Shown here: positions 7,887 through 16,682 of the stretch, piece after piece
Layout of the letters: every line of letters starts with the position of its first letter
How positions within the stretch are numbered: position 1 is the stretch's first letter
DNA from: Bradyrhizobium frederickii
GTDB lineage: Bacteria > Pseudomonadota > Alphaproteobacteria > Rhizobiales > Xanthobacteraceae
Length of the DNA stretch: 46,957 nt
Direction of reading: 5' to 3'
NCBI RefSeq assembly: GCF_004570865.1
Contig: NZ_SPQS01000038.1
Span: forward strand, 1 to 46,957
The notes under the pieces: model-generated
The model's input: only the letters and a program-made list of their open reading frames with translations
Database searches by the model: none
What the model was told of the DNA's origin: nothing
Translations under genes and position numbers: made by a program

Positions 7887-10800
7887 ATGGATGTCGGGGC
7901 CTGGCTGTGTGATCTGGGGCTGGGACAGTACGAGCAGGCGTTCCGGGAGAACGACATTGATGCCGAGGTCCTCATGGACCTAACGGCCGAGGATCTGATC
8001 GGGCTTGGGGTCGTCTCGATCGGCCATCGCCGCAAGCTGCTCGCCGCCATTGCTGCACTGCGCGCCGGCTCAATGTCGGCTACCACCCTTATTTCGGCCG
8101 TACCTATTGTCACCTCTGGAAACGCTTCGCTTGCACCCGAGGCCGAGCGCCGCCAACTCACCGTGATGTTTGTTGACCTGGTCGACTCGACCGCGCTCGC
8201 GGCACGGCTCGATCCGGAGGAAATGGCCGAAGTCCTGCGGACCTATCAGAGCGCGGTGGCGGGCGCGATCGGAAGGTTCGAAGGGCACGTAGCGAAGTAC
8301 ATGGGCGACGGTGTACTGGCCTATTTTGGCTATCCGCGCGCCCACGAAGATGAGGCCGAACGCGCCGTGCGGGCCGGCCTCGCCGCGGTCGCGGCGGTAC
8401 ACAGCCTGGAATCGGGGCACGGCGAAACGTTGGCGGCCCGTGTCGGCATCGCGACCGGGTCGGTGGTTGTCGGTGAGTTGATCGGCGAAGGCGCGGCGCG
8501 CGAGGAGACGGTAGTCGGCGACACGCCTAACCTCGCGGCGCGCCTGCAAACCCTGGCCGAGCCCGGCACCGTGGTGATCTCTGCCCGCACCCGAGAGCTG
8601 ATTGGCGGGCTGTTCGAGCTCGCCGAGCTCGGCCTGCAGATCTTAAAGGGATTTCCTGTTCCTGTGCGCGCGTGGCGTGTGGTCGGCGAAGGTGCCGCCG
8701 AGAGCCGGTTCGAGGCGTTGCACGGCGCGGGCCTGACGCCGCTTGTCGGTCGTGAGCATGAGATCGGCCTGCTGCTTGAGCAGTGGGAGCGCGCCAAGGA
8801 GGGTGAGGGCCAGGTGGTGCTGCTGGGGGGCGAGCCTGGCATCGGCAAGTCGCGCCTCCTGCGGGCGCTACGCGGGCGACTTGAAGATGAGCCGCATACG
8901 GTCCTGAGCCACTACTGCTCGCCGCACCATCAGACCAGCCCGCTCTATCCGGTGATTGGCTTGCTGGAGCGCGCGGCGGGTTTCGCCGACGACGATTCCG
9001 CCGCAACGAGGCTCGACAAGCTCGAGACGTTACTTGCGCTTTCGAGCGATGATGTCACCGGGGCGGCCCCGCTGCTCGCGGCATTGCTATCGCTCGAGAC
9101 GAATGCGCGCTACCCGTCGCTCGACATGAGCCCGCATCGGCAGAAAGAGCGGACGCTCGAGGTGCTCGTCGATCAGGTCCTGGGCCTCGCAACGCGCCGG
9201 CCCGTCCTCGCCCTGTACGAGGACGTGCATTGGGCCGATCCGACCTCGCTCGAGCTGCTCGATCTCCTGATCGACCGGGTGCAAGGCGCTCCCGTGCTCG
9301 TCCTCATCACCTTCCGGCCCGAGTTCGCGCCGTCCTGGACGCGCTATGCCCATGCCACCTCGCTGAGCCTCAGCCGGTTGAGCCGCCGGCAGGGGGCGGC
9401 CATGGTCGCGCGGCTGAGCGGCGGCAAGGCGCTTCCCCCAGCGGTGCTCGACCAGATCGTGGCCAAGACGGACGGCGTGCCGCTGTTCGTCGAGGAGCTG
9501 ACGCGGGCCGTGCTGGAGACCAATCTGCTCCGGGATGAGGGCGACCACTACGCGCTCGCCGGACCGCTGCCGCCGATGGCGATCCCGGCCACGCTCCAGG
9601 AGTCGCTGCTGGCCCGGCTCGACCGGCTGGCCCCGGCCCGAGAGGTCGCCCAGACCGGGGCCGCGATTGGTCGAGAATTCTCCTACGAACTGCTCGCGAT
9701 TGCGGCGGCGCTGCCGGAGAGCGAACTGCACGCGGCCTTGGACGACCTCGTCGATTCGGGTCTGGTATTCCGGCGTGGGACGCCGCCTCAGGCGACCTAC
9801 AGCTTCAAGCATGCGCTCGTGCAGGACGCCGCATATGCGACCCTCGTTCGCGCGAAGCGGCAGCGCCTACACGCCCGCATCGCCACCGCGCTCGAGCAGC
9901 ATTTTCCGGAGACCGTGCAGGCGCAGCCCGAGCTTCTGGCCCATCACCACACAGAGGCAGGACTTGCCGAACCGGCGATCGATGATTGGCTGAGGGCGGG
10001 ACAAGCAGAGATCGCGCGGTCGGCCACAGCAGAGGCGATCACGCAATTGACCAAAGGGCTCGACCTGATTCCTGCTCTCCCCGACGAGGCTCCACGATGG
10101 CGGCGGGAACTCGAGCTGCAAATCGCGCTCGGCGTCGCCTTGATGGCCGCAAAGGGCTGGGCCGCACCGGAGGTCGGGCGGGCCAACGCGCGGGCCCGAG
10201 ACTTGTGCGAGCGCCTGGGCGAGACGTCGCGGCTCTTCCCTGTTCTCTATGGGAAGTGGGTTTTTCACGTCGTAAGGGCGGAGCTCGAGGCCGGTCGAAT
10301 TGTAGGCGAGGATTTGCTCTGCCGCGCCCAGGCACAGCACGATGCTGCCGCCGAAACCATCGGCAATCGCATCGTCGGAACCACTGAATTGCTTCGCGGC
10401 GAGTTAATGGCTGCGCGCACTCATTTGGAGCGAACGCTCGCCCTCTACGATCCGACCGCCCATGGGTCGCTTGCCTTCCTGTTCGCGCAGGATCCCAGTG
10501 TGGCGGGGCTTTCCGTTCTATCCTGGGGACTGTTCGCCCTCGGCTACCCTGAGCAGGCCCAGGCGAGGAGCGAAGAGGCATTGAGCGGCGCGAAGGAATT
10601 GTCCCACCGCAACACCCTCGGCTATGCCCTCCTGTACGGCTGCATCCTGTCGCAGCTTCGCCAGAATCACGACGAGGCCGGCGATCGGGCGAATGCGCTG
10701 ATCGCACTGGCAGCCGAGCAGGACTCCCCACACTTCCTCGGAGCCGGCATCATCATTCGCGGTTGGACGCTGGGCGAGGCCGGGGATCTTCGGGCCGGTA

Positions 10801-11300
10801 TCGCGCAGATCCGGGACGGGCTTTCGATGTGGCAGGCCACCGGAGCGGGCTTCCTGGTGCCCTATTTCCGAAGTCTGCTTGCTGAGGTCCACGTCCGGTC
10901 GGGTGCAGTGAACGAGGGCTTGGATCTTGTTACCGAAGCGCTGCACCGAGTGGAAGAAACCGGCGAGCGATGGTTCGAGGCAGAGCTGCACCGGATGACG
11001 GGCGAGCTGATGCTACGGCTGCCTCATGCCGATGCGAGCGGCGCGGAAGCACGGTTCGGCCATGCGGCGGCAACCGCGCGCCAGCAGGGCGCCAAGCTCT
11101 GGGAGTTGCGCGCAGCGACCCGCCTTGCACGATTGTGGAGAGAACAGGATCGGTGTGCCGAGGCACGAGACCTGCTCACGCCAGTCTATAGCCAGTTCAC
11201 CGAGGGCTTTGCGACACCGGATCTACAGGCTGCCAGGGCAATACTTCGAGAGATCACCGCTCGCTCCGAGCCGACGACGGATCCCAAATACCAGCAGTGA
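7887..11300 (+). CDS. SAM domain-class III adenylate/guanylate cyclase-ATPase-TPR protein
   Basis: A 1137-residue signalling protein with GGGAGGAG before ATG 7887. Domains in order: SAM domain (1-60, WLCDLGLGQYEQAFREND); class III cyclase catalytic domain (about 88-250); STAND-like ATPase (about 285-640) with Walker A GEPGIGKS at 315-322 and Walker B ending YED at 444-446; then about 450 residues of TPR-like helices. The cyclase keeps the metal aspartates D97 and D141 (KYMGDG), a base-contacting pair K138 and D212 that favours ATP, and transition-state residues N215 and R219, so it should make cyclic AMP. SAM and TPR parts suggest assembly with partners, and the ATPase may gate activity; both are inference. 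This architecture is expanded in Bradyrhizobium. Confidence 0.9.
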   Translation: MDVGAWLCDLGLGQYEQAFRENDIDAEVLMDLTAEDLIGLGVVSIGHRRKLLAAIAALRAGSMSATTLISAVPIVTSGNASLAPEAERRQLTVMFVDLVDSTALAARLDPEEMAEVLRTYQSAVAGAIGRFEGHVAKYMGDGVLAYFGYPRAHEDEAERAVRAGLAAVAAVHSLESGHGETLAARVGIATGSVVVGELIGEGAAREETVVGDTPNLAARLQTLAEPGTVVISARTRELIGGLFELAELGLQILKGFPVPVRAWRVVGEGAAESRFEALHGAGLTPLVGREHEIGLLLEQWERAKEGEGQVVLLGGEPGIGKSRLLRALRGRLEDEPHTVLSHYCSPHHQTSPLYPVIGLLERAAGFADDDSAATRLDKLETLLALSSDDVTGAAPLLAALLSLETNARYPSLDMSPHRQKERTLEVLVDQVLGLATRRPVLALYEDVHWADPTSLELLDLLIDRVQGAPVLVLITFRPEFAPSWTRYAHATSLSLSRLSRRQGAAMVARLSGGKALPPAVLDQIVAKTDGVPLFVEELTRAVLETNLLRDEGDHYALAGPLPPMAIPATLQESLLARLDRLAPAREVAQTGAAIGREFSYELLAIAAALPESELHAALDDLVDSGLVFRRGTPPQATYSFKHALVQDAAYATLVRAKRQRLHARIATALEQHFPETVQAQPELLAHHHTEAGLAEPAIDDWLRAGQAEIARSATAEAITQLTKGLDLIPALPDEAPRWRRELELQIALGVALMAAKGWAAPEVGRANARARDLCERLGETSRLFPVLYGKWVFHVVRAELEAGRIVGEDLLCRAQAQHDAAAETIGNRIVGTTELLRGELMAARTHLERTLALYDPTAHGSLAFLFAQDPSVAGLSVLSWGLFALGYPEQAQARSEEALSGAKELSHRNTLGYALLYGCILSQLRQNHDEAGDRANALIALAAEQDSPHFLGAGIIIRGWTLGEAGDLRAGIAQIRDGLSMWQATGAGFLVPYFRSLLAEVHVRSGAVNEGLDLVTEALHRVEETGERWFEAELHRMTGELMLRLPHADASGAEARFGHAAATARQQGAKLWELRAATRLARLWREQDRCAEARDLLTPVYSQFTEGFATPDLQAARAILREITARSEPTTDPKYQQ

Positions 11301-11942
11301 TGCTGCATACACTAACAAGCGCTTGGCCAATTCGACCTCGACCGGAATCTCGTCGGTTTTAAGCAGTGGCGTGCCGCCTGTGAATGGCGGCTCAGGGTCA
11401 CAGGCGGACGATCGAAGTTAGGCCAGCAACTCTCGCCTTGAAAGCGGACCATTGCTCCGCGCTCAGCCGGGGCAGCTTCGGGCCGGCCATTAGCGGACTA
11501 GATAAGTGATGGGCTGTATGGCGCAACTGCTGAATCCGGAGCGCAAGCTACAACTGATGGCCGCCCATTGTGTCGTCATCGAAGCTCATTCTCTATGCTG
11601 ACGCAATAGGTGAAAGCCACTTTGAGCAACCTGACCAGAAGCCAACGCTTCAAGGGATTTCCTCCGCCCACCCCCTTCACGCTTCAGAGCCTCAAACAGC
11701 AGAAACATTCGTGATGCCCGCGCGAGCAACAAGCGGCCAAGTCCCGGCTGCACCGCTAAAAATCGCGAGTTCATCTGCTGCCCGGTGACTAGGATTTGAA
11801 AAGGCAACCGTAGCACTTTCCGATCTGGCCTTTAGGCAAGAATGATCCTCTCCGGGAGCATCCTCCTCAGGTCAGACCTAATATCCCTCGCGGCACAAGG
11901 TTCCTTCTGGCGAAAGCGGGCGCTCGCCAAGCTGATACCGCA
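11301..11942. other. Gene-poor spacer between the two cyclase genes
   Basis: About 640 bp without a supportable gene, visibly more AT-rich than the surroundings. It contains one strong inverted repeat (11374-11407) and a short minus-strand frame near 11426-11493 (MAGPKLPRLSAEQWSAFKAR...) that ends soon after and has no recognised homology. The rest shows no coding signature on either strand. Degraded mobile-element DNA is a reasonable but unproven reading. Confidence 0.4.
11374..11407. repeat. Inverted repeat with 10-bp perfect arms
   Basis: CCGCCTGTGA at 11374-11383 pairs with TCACAGGCGG at 11398-11407 across a 14-nt loop. It begins 73 bp after the cyclase stop at 11300 and could be a transcription-end structure, although no T-tract follows. 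It could also be a leftover end of a mobile element. Confidence 0.5.
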
Positions 11943-11969
11943 GTGTACTTCGCGTCGAAAACACCGACA

Positions 11970-13799
11970 ATGCCGATTTCCAGCTGGCGCTCTGGTGCTT
12001 CGGAATATAGCCTAAGTGGACGCCAATCTGCGGCTGAGGCTCAAGTGCCGAGAGAGCAAGCGATAGGGCGAAGACTTGTGGCTATTCTCGCCGCTGATGT
12101 CGTCGGCTACTCGCGTTTGATGGAAGCGGACGAGGAGCGCACACTGCAGTCCTTGAACAACTTCCGTGAAGGGCTGTTGGATCCGGCTATCCTTGCGAAC
12201 AATGGGCGCATCGTAAAGCTGATTGGCGATGGAACACTTGCGGAGTTCCGAAGTGCTGTCGATGCGGTCAATTGCGCGGTATCGGTGCAGCGCGGAGCAG
12301 CCACGTTCAAGACACCGATTCCAATGGTGCAACGGATCGGGATCAACTTGGGAGACGTCATTGTTCAGGAAGACGACATTTACGGCGATGGCGTTAACTT
12401 GGCGGCGCGTCTGGAGGCACTTGCCGCTCCGGGCGGCATATGCGTCTCATCGATTGTCCATGAGAGCGTTGCCGATCGAATTGTTGTCCCGTTCGAGGAC
12501 GCCGGGACAATCAATGTAAAGAATATTGCCCGTCCCATTCGTCTCTGGAAATGGCATCCGGATGCGACAGTGGCAGCAGCACAACAACCCTCGGCGGCAC
12601 GCTCCACAGGAAGGATCTCGATCGCCGTTCTGCCCTTCGCGAATATGTCCAGCGACACTGACCAGGATTACTTCTCCGACGGCATCAGCGAAGACATTAT
12701 CATCGATCTTTCAAAGCTGCGTGAGCTGATGGTGATCTCGCGTAACTCAAGCTTTGCGTTCAAGAGGCGCGCGATCGATGTTCGCGCAATTGCTCGAGAG
12801 TTGGGCGTTCGCTTTGTAGTCGAAGGATCCGTGCGGCAAGCAGCCGGTCGCGTCAGGATCACGGCGCGACTCACGAACGCAGATACAGGAGCCAATGTCT
12901 GGGCTGACCGCTTTGACCGCGATTTGACGGATCTATTCGCGGTCCAGGATGACGTCGTGCATAGAATTGTTGAAGCGTTGAAGCTCACCCTCAGTTCGGC
13001 GGATAAAGAGCGAATAGCGCAAGGAGGGACAAGGAATCTCGACGCTTACGACTATTTTCTGCGGGCGCGGCGGCTACTGCTCGGCGGCCGGCTCAATCGC
13101 GAGGTCCTGGAGCAGAGCAAATCATATCTCAAGCTCGCCATCGATCACGATCCGAACTATTCGCAGGCGTTTGCCCTTCTTGGGCTTGCGCACATGTACG
13201 ACTACCAGAACCGGTGGACTGCGGGCGCTGATAAAGGATTGGAGCTCGCAAAATGGAATGCATTCACTGCAATCCAAAAAGATCCAAGGGAGCCTTTAGC
13301 CAGGGCCCTTGCCTCATTCACAGCGACCTTCGAGAGGGATTTCGAAGAGGCAATCAGCCATGCCAAAGAGGCACTCGCGCTGAATCCAAACCTGGCGGAG
13401 GCGTATGCTTGCCTCGGGAACGTCTACAACTTTCAAGGTCGCGGTAACGAAGCTATTTCAATGCTTGAACTGGCCCTCCGTCTAGATCCAGCTTACACGG
13501 AGCAATATCTGCATCTTCTTGGCGTCGCGAATGTGCTCGCAGGAAAATACGAAACTGCAGCAGCTGTGTTTCGACAGCGTATTCGGCTCGTACCAGAAAC
13601 TGACTTTTCGCGGTCGATCCTCGCATCAGCATTGGGCCATCTTGGAGAGACGGACGAGGCAAGGCAAGTCTGGCTGGAGCTGAAGAAGATCAATCCGCAG
13701 TATTCATTTGAGCAGCATTTCTCGCGACTACCATTTGCCAATCCTGCCGACGTCCAGCGCATCGCAGATGGGCTAGCAAGGGCTGGATTGGCTCTTTGA
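11970..13799 (+). CDS. Class III adenylate cyclase with TolB_N-like and TPR domains
   Basis: A 609-residue protein from ATG 11970; GTG codons at 11943 and 12045 are in frame and none has a strong ribosome site, so the start is uncertain. The cyclase domain comes first (RRLVAILAADVVGYSRLM), with metal aspartates D52 and D96 (KLIGDG), ATP-type K92/D149, and N152/R156, all numbered from 11943. A TolB_N/FlgO-like domain follows (SIAVLPFANMSSDTDQDYF to about residue 345), found in many rhizobial cyclases. The rest is TPR repeats (ALNPNLAEAYACLGNVYNFQ). It should make cyclic AMP in response to an unknown cue. Base composition is lower in GC than the neighbouring core genes, hinting at acquisition. 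The MAPEG gene starts 37 bp downstream and may share its transcript. Confidence 0.88.
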   Translation: MPISSWRSGASEYSLSGRQSAAEAQVPREQAIGRRLVAILAADVVGYSRLMEADEERTLQSLNNFREGLLDPAILANNGRIVKLIGDGTLAEFRSAVDAVNCAVSVQRGAATFKTPIPMVQRIGINLGDVIVQEDDIYGDGVNLAARLEALAAPGGICVSSIVHESVADRIVVPFEDAGTINVKNIARPIRLWKWHPDATVAAAQQPSAARSTGRISIAVLPFANMSSDTDQDYFSDGISEDIIIDLSKLRELMVISRNSSFAFKRRAIDVRAIARELGVRFVVEGSVRQAAGRVRITARLTNADTGANVWADRFDRDLTDLFAVQDDVVHRIVEALKLTLSSADKERIAQGGTRNLDAYDYFLRARRLLLGGRLNREVLEQSKSYLKLAIDHDPNYSQAFALLGLAHMYDYQNRWTAGADKGLELAKWNAFTAIQKDPREPLARALASFTATFERDFEEAISHAKEALALNPNLAEAYACLGNVYNFQGRGNEAISMLELALRLDPAYTEQYLHLLGVANVLAGKYETAAAVFRQRIRLVPETDFSRSILASALGHLGETDEARQVWLELKKINPQYSFEQHFSRLPFANPADVQRIADGLARAGLAL

Positions 13800-13836
13800 T
13801 TTTGTCGCTGTTTGACTCTTGCGACAGGAGCGTCCG

Positions 13837-14319
13837 ATGGACCGATTGAGCTTGCAAGATCCACTGTTCGCCACTTATACAATCGCCGCAGCGCTGATGA
13901 TTTTCAAGGCCGTGGGGATGTCGTGGCTCACCGTCTTCCGGATGATGAAGATCCGGGGCGGCTTTCGATCTCCAGAGGATCTTCGAAAGACGAGTATCAA
14001 TCCGCATCCGGATCCGAGCCAGCTTGCACCGAACGAATACGTAGAACGTGTCCGCCGGATCCAGTTGAACGATCTCGAGAACCTGCCGTTCTTCCTTGTT
14101 GCGGCCCTGCTATTTGTCTTGGCGCGTCCACCGTTGTTGATCGCGCAATGCCTGCTCTACGGCTACGTGATTTCAAGTCTGTTACATTTCGCGGCCTATT
14201 TTACGGCTCAAACCCACGACATGCGCGCGACCTTCTGGACGGTAGGGTCGGTGATACTCATCGTGTTGGCCGCTTGGCCGTTTTATTGCGCGCTGCTGAG
14301 CGTGCTGTACGGCATTTGA
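13837..14319 (+). CDS. MAPEG-family membrane protein (mPGES/MGST-like)
   Basis: A 160-residue protein with four hydrophobic helices, the standard MAPEG layout. ATG 13837 follows CAGGAG by 6 nt; an upstream in-frame TTG is less likely. The key glutathione-binding motif ERVRRIQLNDLEN (residues 70-82) between helices 1 and 2 matches microsomal glutathione transferase 1 / prostaglandin E synthase 1-like members. The expected activity is glutathione transfer or glutathione-dependent peroxidase action on lipophilic electrophiles in the inner membrane. Helix 4 ends AAWPFYCALLSVLYGI. The gene follows the second cyclase closely in the same direction; no functional tie is known. Confidence 0.85.
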   Translation: MDRLSLQDPLFATYTIAAALMIFKAVGMSWLTVFRMMKIRGGFRSPEDLRKTSINPHPDPSQLAPNEYVERVRRIQLNDLENLPFFLVAALLFVLARPPLLIAQCLLYGYVISSLLHFAAYFTAQTHDMRATFWTVGSVILIVLAAWPFYCALLSVLYGI

Positions 14320-14456
14320 GGTCAGGCCGAAAAGTCCCCCTCGGTGACGCTGATCACATAACTGCGCGTCTAGGTCCGCTCCGGGGTCACAAGCCGCCGA
14401 ACACCTTCAAGGTCGGAGACTTCCGCTTTGCGTTGCTGAGCTGAAGTTTATGAGTC

Positions 14457-15338
14457 CTAGGACGGGCTCTTCGGCCGCGACACCAGCTCGATCATCCGGC
14501 CTTCGTCGTCATCCGGCATCGCCGCCTTGGCCTGCGCGTAGGCCTCGACCGCGGCGCGCGCGACCAGCGGCTTGCCGGCCAGGAGGCTCTCCGCCAGCTT
14601 CACGGCATAGGCGGCATCCTTGTGCCGCAGCGCCGCGGTGAAGGTCGCGCCGGAGAAATCGCGGGCGACCATGCGCTTGGAATGACGCGTGACCTGCGGG
14701 CTTGCGGCGACGCCCGCCTGGATCGACTCCAGCACCAGGTTCATGTCGAGCCCGGCCTGCTCGGCGATCGCGAGCCCCTCGGCGAGGCCGGCGATCTGGA
14801 TCGCGCCCATGAGATTGTTGATGAGCTTGTAGACGGTGCCGGAGCCGACCGCGCCGAAATGGCGAATGGTCGAGCCGATCGGTTCGAGATAGGGCCGCGC
14901 GCGTTCGAGATCGGCTGCATCGGCGCCGACCAGCAGCGTCAGTTTCCCGGCGGCCGCCGCGTCCGGCAATCCCGTCACGGGGCAGTCGATGTAGATCAAC
15001 CCGCGCGCATTCAGCTCGCGGCCCATCTCGCGGGCATGATCATAGGAGACCGTCGAGCATTCGATCGCGATGGTGCCGGACTTGGCGGTCTTCGCCGCGC
15101 CCTTCGGCCCAAGCCAGACCGCGCGCGAGGCCTCGTCGTCGGCGACCATGGTCACGACGGCGTCGGCATCGATCGCGGCATCCTCCGGCGAGGTCGCCCA
15201 ATGCGCCCCGCGGGCGATCAGGTCTTCCGCTTTCGCCCTGCTGCGATTCCACAGCGTCACCGTGAAGCCGGCATCGAGATAGCGGCCGGCCATGCCGTGC
15301 CCCATCCGCCCCAATCCGATGAAGGCGACACGGGGCAT
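14457..15338 (-). CDS. NAD(P)-dependent beta-hydroxyacid dehydrogenase family protein
   Basis: A 293-residue protein of the 3-hydroxyisobutyrate dehydrogenase / tartronate semialdehyde reductase family. The N-terminal Rossmann fold starts with FIGLGRMGHGMA (G8, G10, G13), and NRSRAKAE after the second strand points to NADP preference. The substrate loop reads DCPVTGLPDAAAAGKLTLLVGA, and catalytic Lys is K171 in VYKLINNLMGA. The usual DAPVSGG is altered to DCPVTGL, so the substrate may differ from the classical members and I do not assign one. It starts 2 bp after the prfB stop on the same strand, so the two are almost certainly co-transcribed. Confidence 0.88.
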   Translation of the reverse strand: MPRVAFIGLGRMGHGMAGRYLDAGFTVTLWNRSRAKAEDLIARGAHWATSPEDAAIDADAVVTMVADDEASRAVWLGPKGAAKTAKSGTIAIECSTVSYDHAREMGRELNARGLIYIDCPVTGLPDAAAAGKLTLLVGADAADLERARPYLEPIGSTIRHFGAVGSGTVYKLINNLMGAIQIAGLAEGLAIAEQAGLDMNLVLESIQAGVAASPQVTRHSKRMVARDFSGATFTAALRHKDAAYAVKLAESLLAGKPLVARAAVEAYAQAKAAMPDDDEGRMIELVSRPKSPS

Positions 15339-15340
15339 GG

Positions 15341-16472
15341 CTAGTCCACGTCCTCGATCTCGCCGGTCGTGGTGCCGAACGCGCGCTGTGCCAGCGTCGC
15401 GGCCATGAACTCGTCGAGCTCGCCATTGAGCACGCCCGATGTGTCGGAGGTCTGCACGCCGGTGCGCAGATCCTTCACCATCTGATAGGGCTGCAGCACA
15501 TAGGAGCGGATCTGGTGGCCCCAGCCGATATCGGTCTTGGCGGCCTGGTCGGCGGCGGCCTTCTCCTCGCGCTTCTTCAGCTCGATCTCGTAGAGGCGCG
15601 CGCGCAGCATGTCCCAGGCCTGTGCCCGGTTCTTGTGCTGGGAGCGGCCGGCCTGGCAGACCACGGCGACGCCGGTCGGAATATGCGTCAGGCGCACCGC
15701 GGATTCGGTCTTGTTGACGTGCTGGCCGCCGGCGCCGCCCGACCGCATCGTATCGACGCGAACGTCGGATTCCTTGATGTCGATCTTGATGCTGTCGTCG
15801 ATGACGGGAAACACCTGCACGCTCGAGAACGAGGTGTGCCGCCGCGCATTGGAATCGAACGGCGAGATGCGGACGAGGCGGTGCACGCCGGCTTCAGTCT
15901 TCAGCCAGCCATAGGCGTTGTGGCCGGAGACCTGGATAGTCGCCGACTTGATGCCGGCCTCTTCGCCCTCGGACTCTTCGAGATATTCGACCTTGAAGCC
16001 GTGCGTTTCGGCCCAGCGCGTGTACATGCGCAGCAGCATCTGCGCCCAGTCCTGGCTCTCGGTGCCGCCGGCGCCGGCATGGACCTCGAGATAGGAATCG
16101 AAGCGGTCGGCTTCGCCCGACAGCAGCGCCTCGAGCTCGCGCCGCGCCACTTCCTTCTTCAGGTTCTTCAGCGCAGCTTCAGCCTCGGCGACGACGCCGT
16201 CATCGCCCTCGGCCTCGCCGAGCTCGATCATGCCGATATCGTCTTCGAGCTCCTGCTCGACCTTGCCGATGCCGGAGAGCGAATCCTCAAGCGAGGTCCG
16301 CTCCTGCATCAGCTTCTGGGCCTTCTGGGGATCGTTCCAGAGATTGGGATCTTCTGCGAGCTTGTTCAGCTCAGCGAGGCGGGCCGTCGATTTCTCGACG
16401 TCAAAGATGCCTCCTCAGCAGCCCGACTGACTGCTTGATCTCTTCTACCAACCGTTCGATTTCGGCGCGCAT
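15341..16472 (-). CDS. prfB: Peptide chain release factor 2, with programmed +1 frameshift
   Basis: Translation starts at ATG 16472 (MRAEIERLVEEIKQSVGLLRRHL) and meets an in-frame TGA as codon 24 (16403-16401). A +1 shift continues at GAC (16402-16400) with DVEKSTARLAELNK to the stop at 15341, giving 376 residues, the usual RF2 length. The protein has the stop-recognition tripeptide SPF (RISPFDSNARR) and the peptide-release motif GGQ at 248-250. RF2 ends translation at UAA and UGA, and low RF2 lets ribosomes shift past the UGA, so the gene regulates itself. Calling only the long open frame would start falsely at MQERTSL, missing about 54 residues. mrcA lies upstream on the same strand with a palindromic repeat between. 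Confidence 0.96.
16400..16415 (-). promoter_or_regulatory. prfB programmed +1 frameshift signal
   Basis: On the minus strand the site reads AGGAGGCATCTTTGAC. It holds an internal Shine-Dalgarno-like AGGAGG, a CTT slip codon, the in-frame TGA and a following C, which makes a poor stop context. This matches the E. coli prfB site in layout, with a slightly stronger internal Shine-Dalgarno. Confidence 0.95.
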
Positions 16473-16581
16473 GTGGGTCTCTGGTCTCGCGGAATTGGTC
16501 CCGCGTGCAATTGAGATCGGGATGTAGCGGCGGCGGCTGCAAAGCGCAACCGCCGGAACCGCCAATCGCCTGCATTATCCG

Positions 16582-16682
16582 CTAAAGCGCGATGCGATCA
16601 GGATGAATCGTCATCACGCTTTAGGCCGTTGTATAAGCATGATCTTTTCGGAAAACCGCTGCGCACTTTTCCGGATCAAGCT
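16582..16682. repeat. Alphaproteobacterial palindromic repeat element, two hairpins
   Basis: Two adjacent inverted repeats: CTAAAGCG...CGCTTTAG (16582-16624), and a second pairing GATCTTTTCGGAAAA with TTTTCCGGATC (within 16637-16682). The wording GATCCGGAAAAGTG...CCGAAAAGATCATGC is one I recognise from many Rhizobiales intergenic spacers. It abuts the mrcA stop codon (16683), so it forms the immediate 3' end of that transcript and separates mrcA from prfB. Confidence 0.75.

Noticed and set aside
11570..11816. Two overlapping short frames on opposite strands between the cyclases
   Set aside because: Neither shows codon bias, a ribosome site or a recognisable protein.
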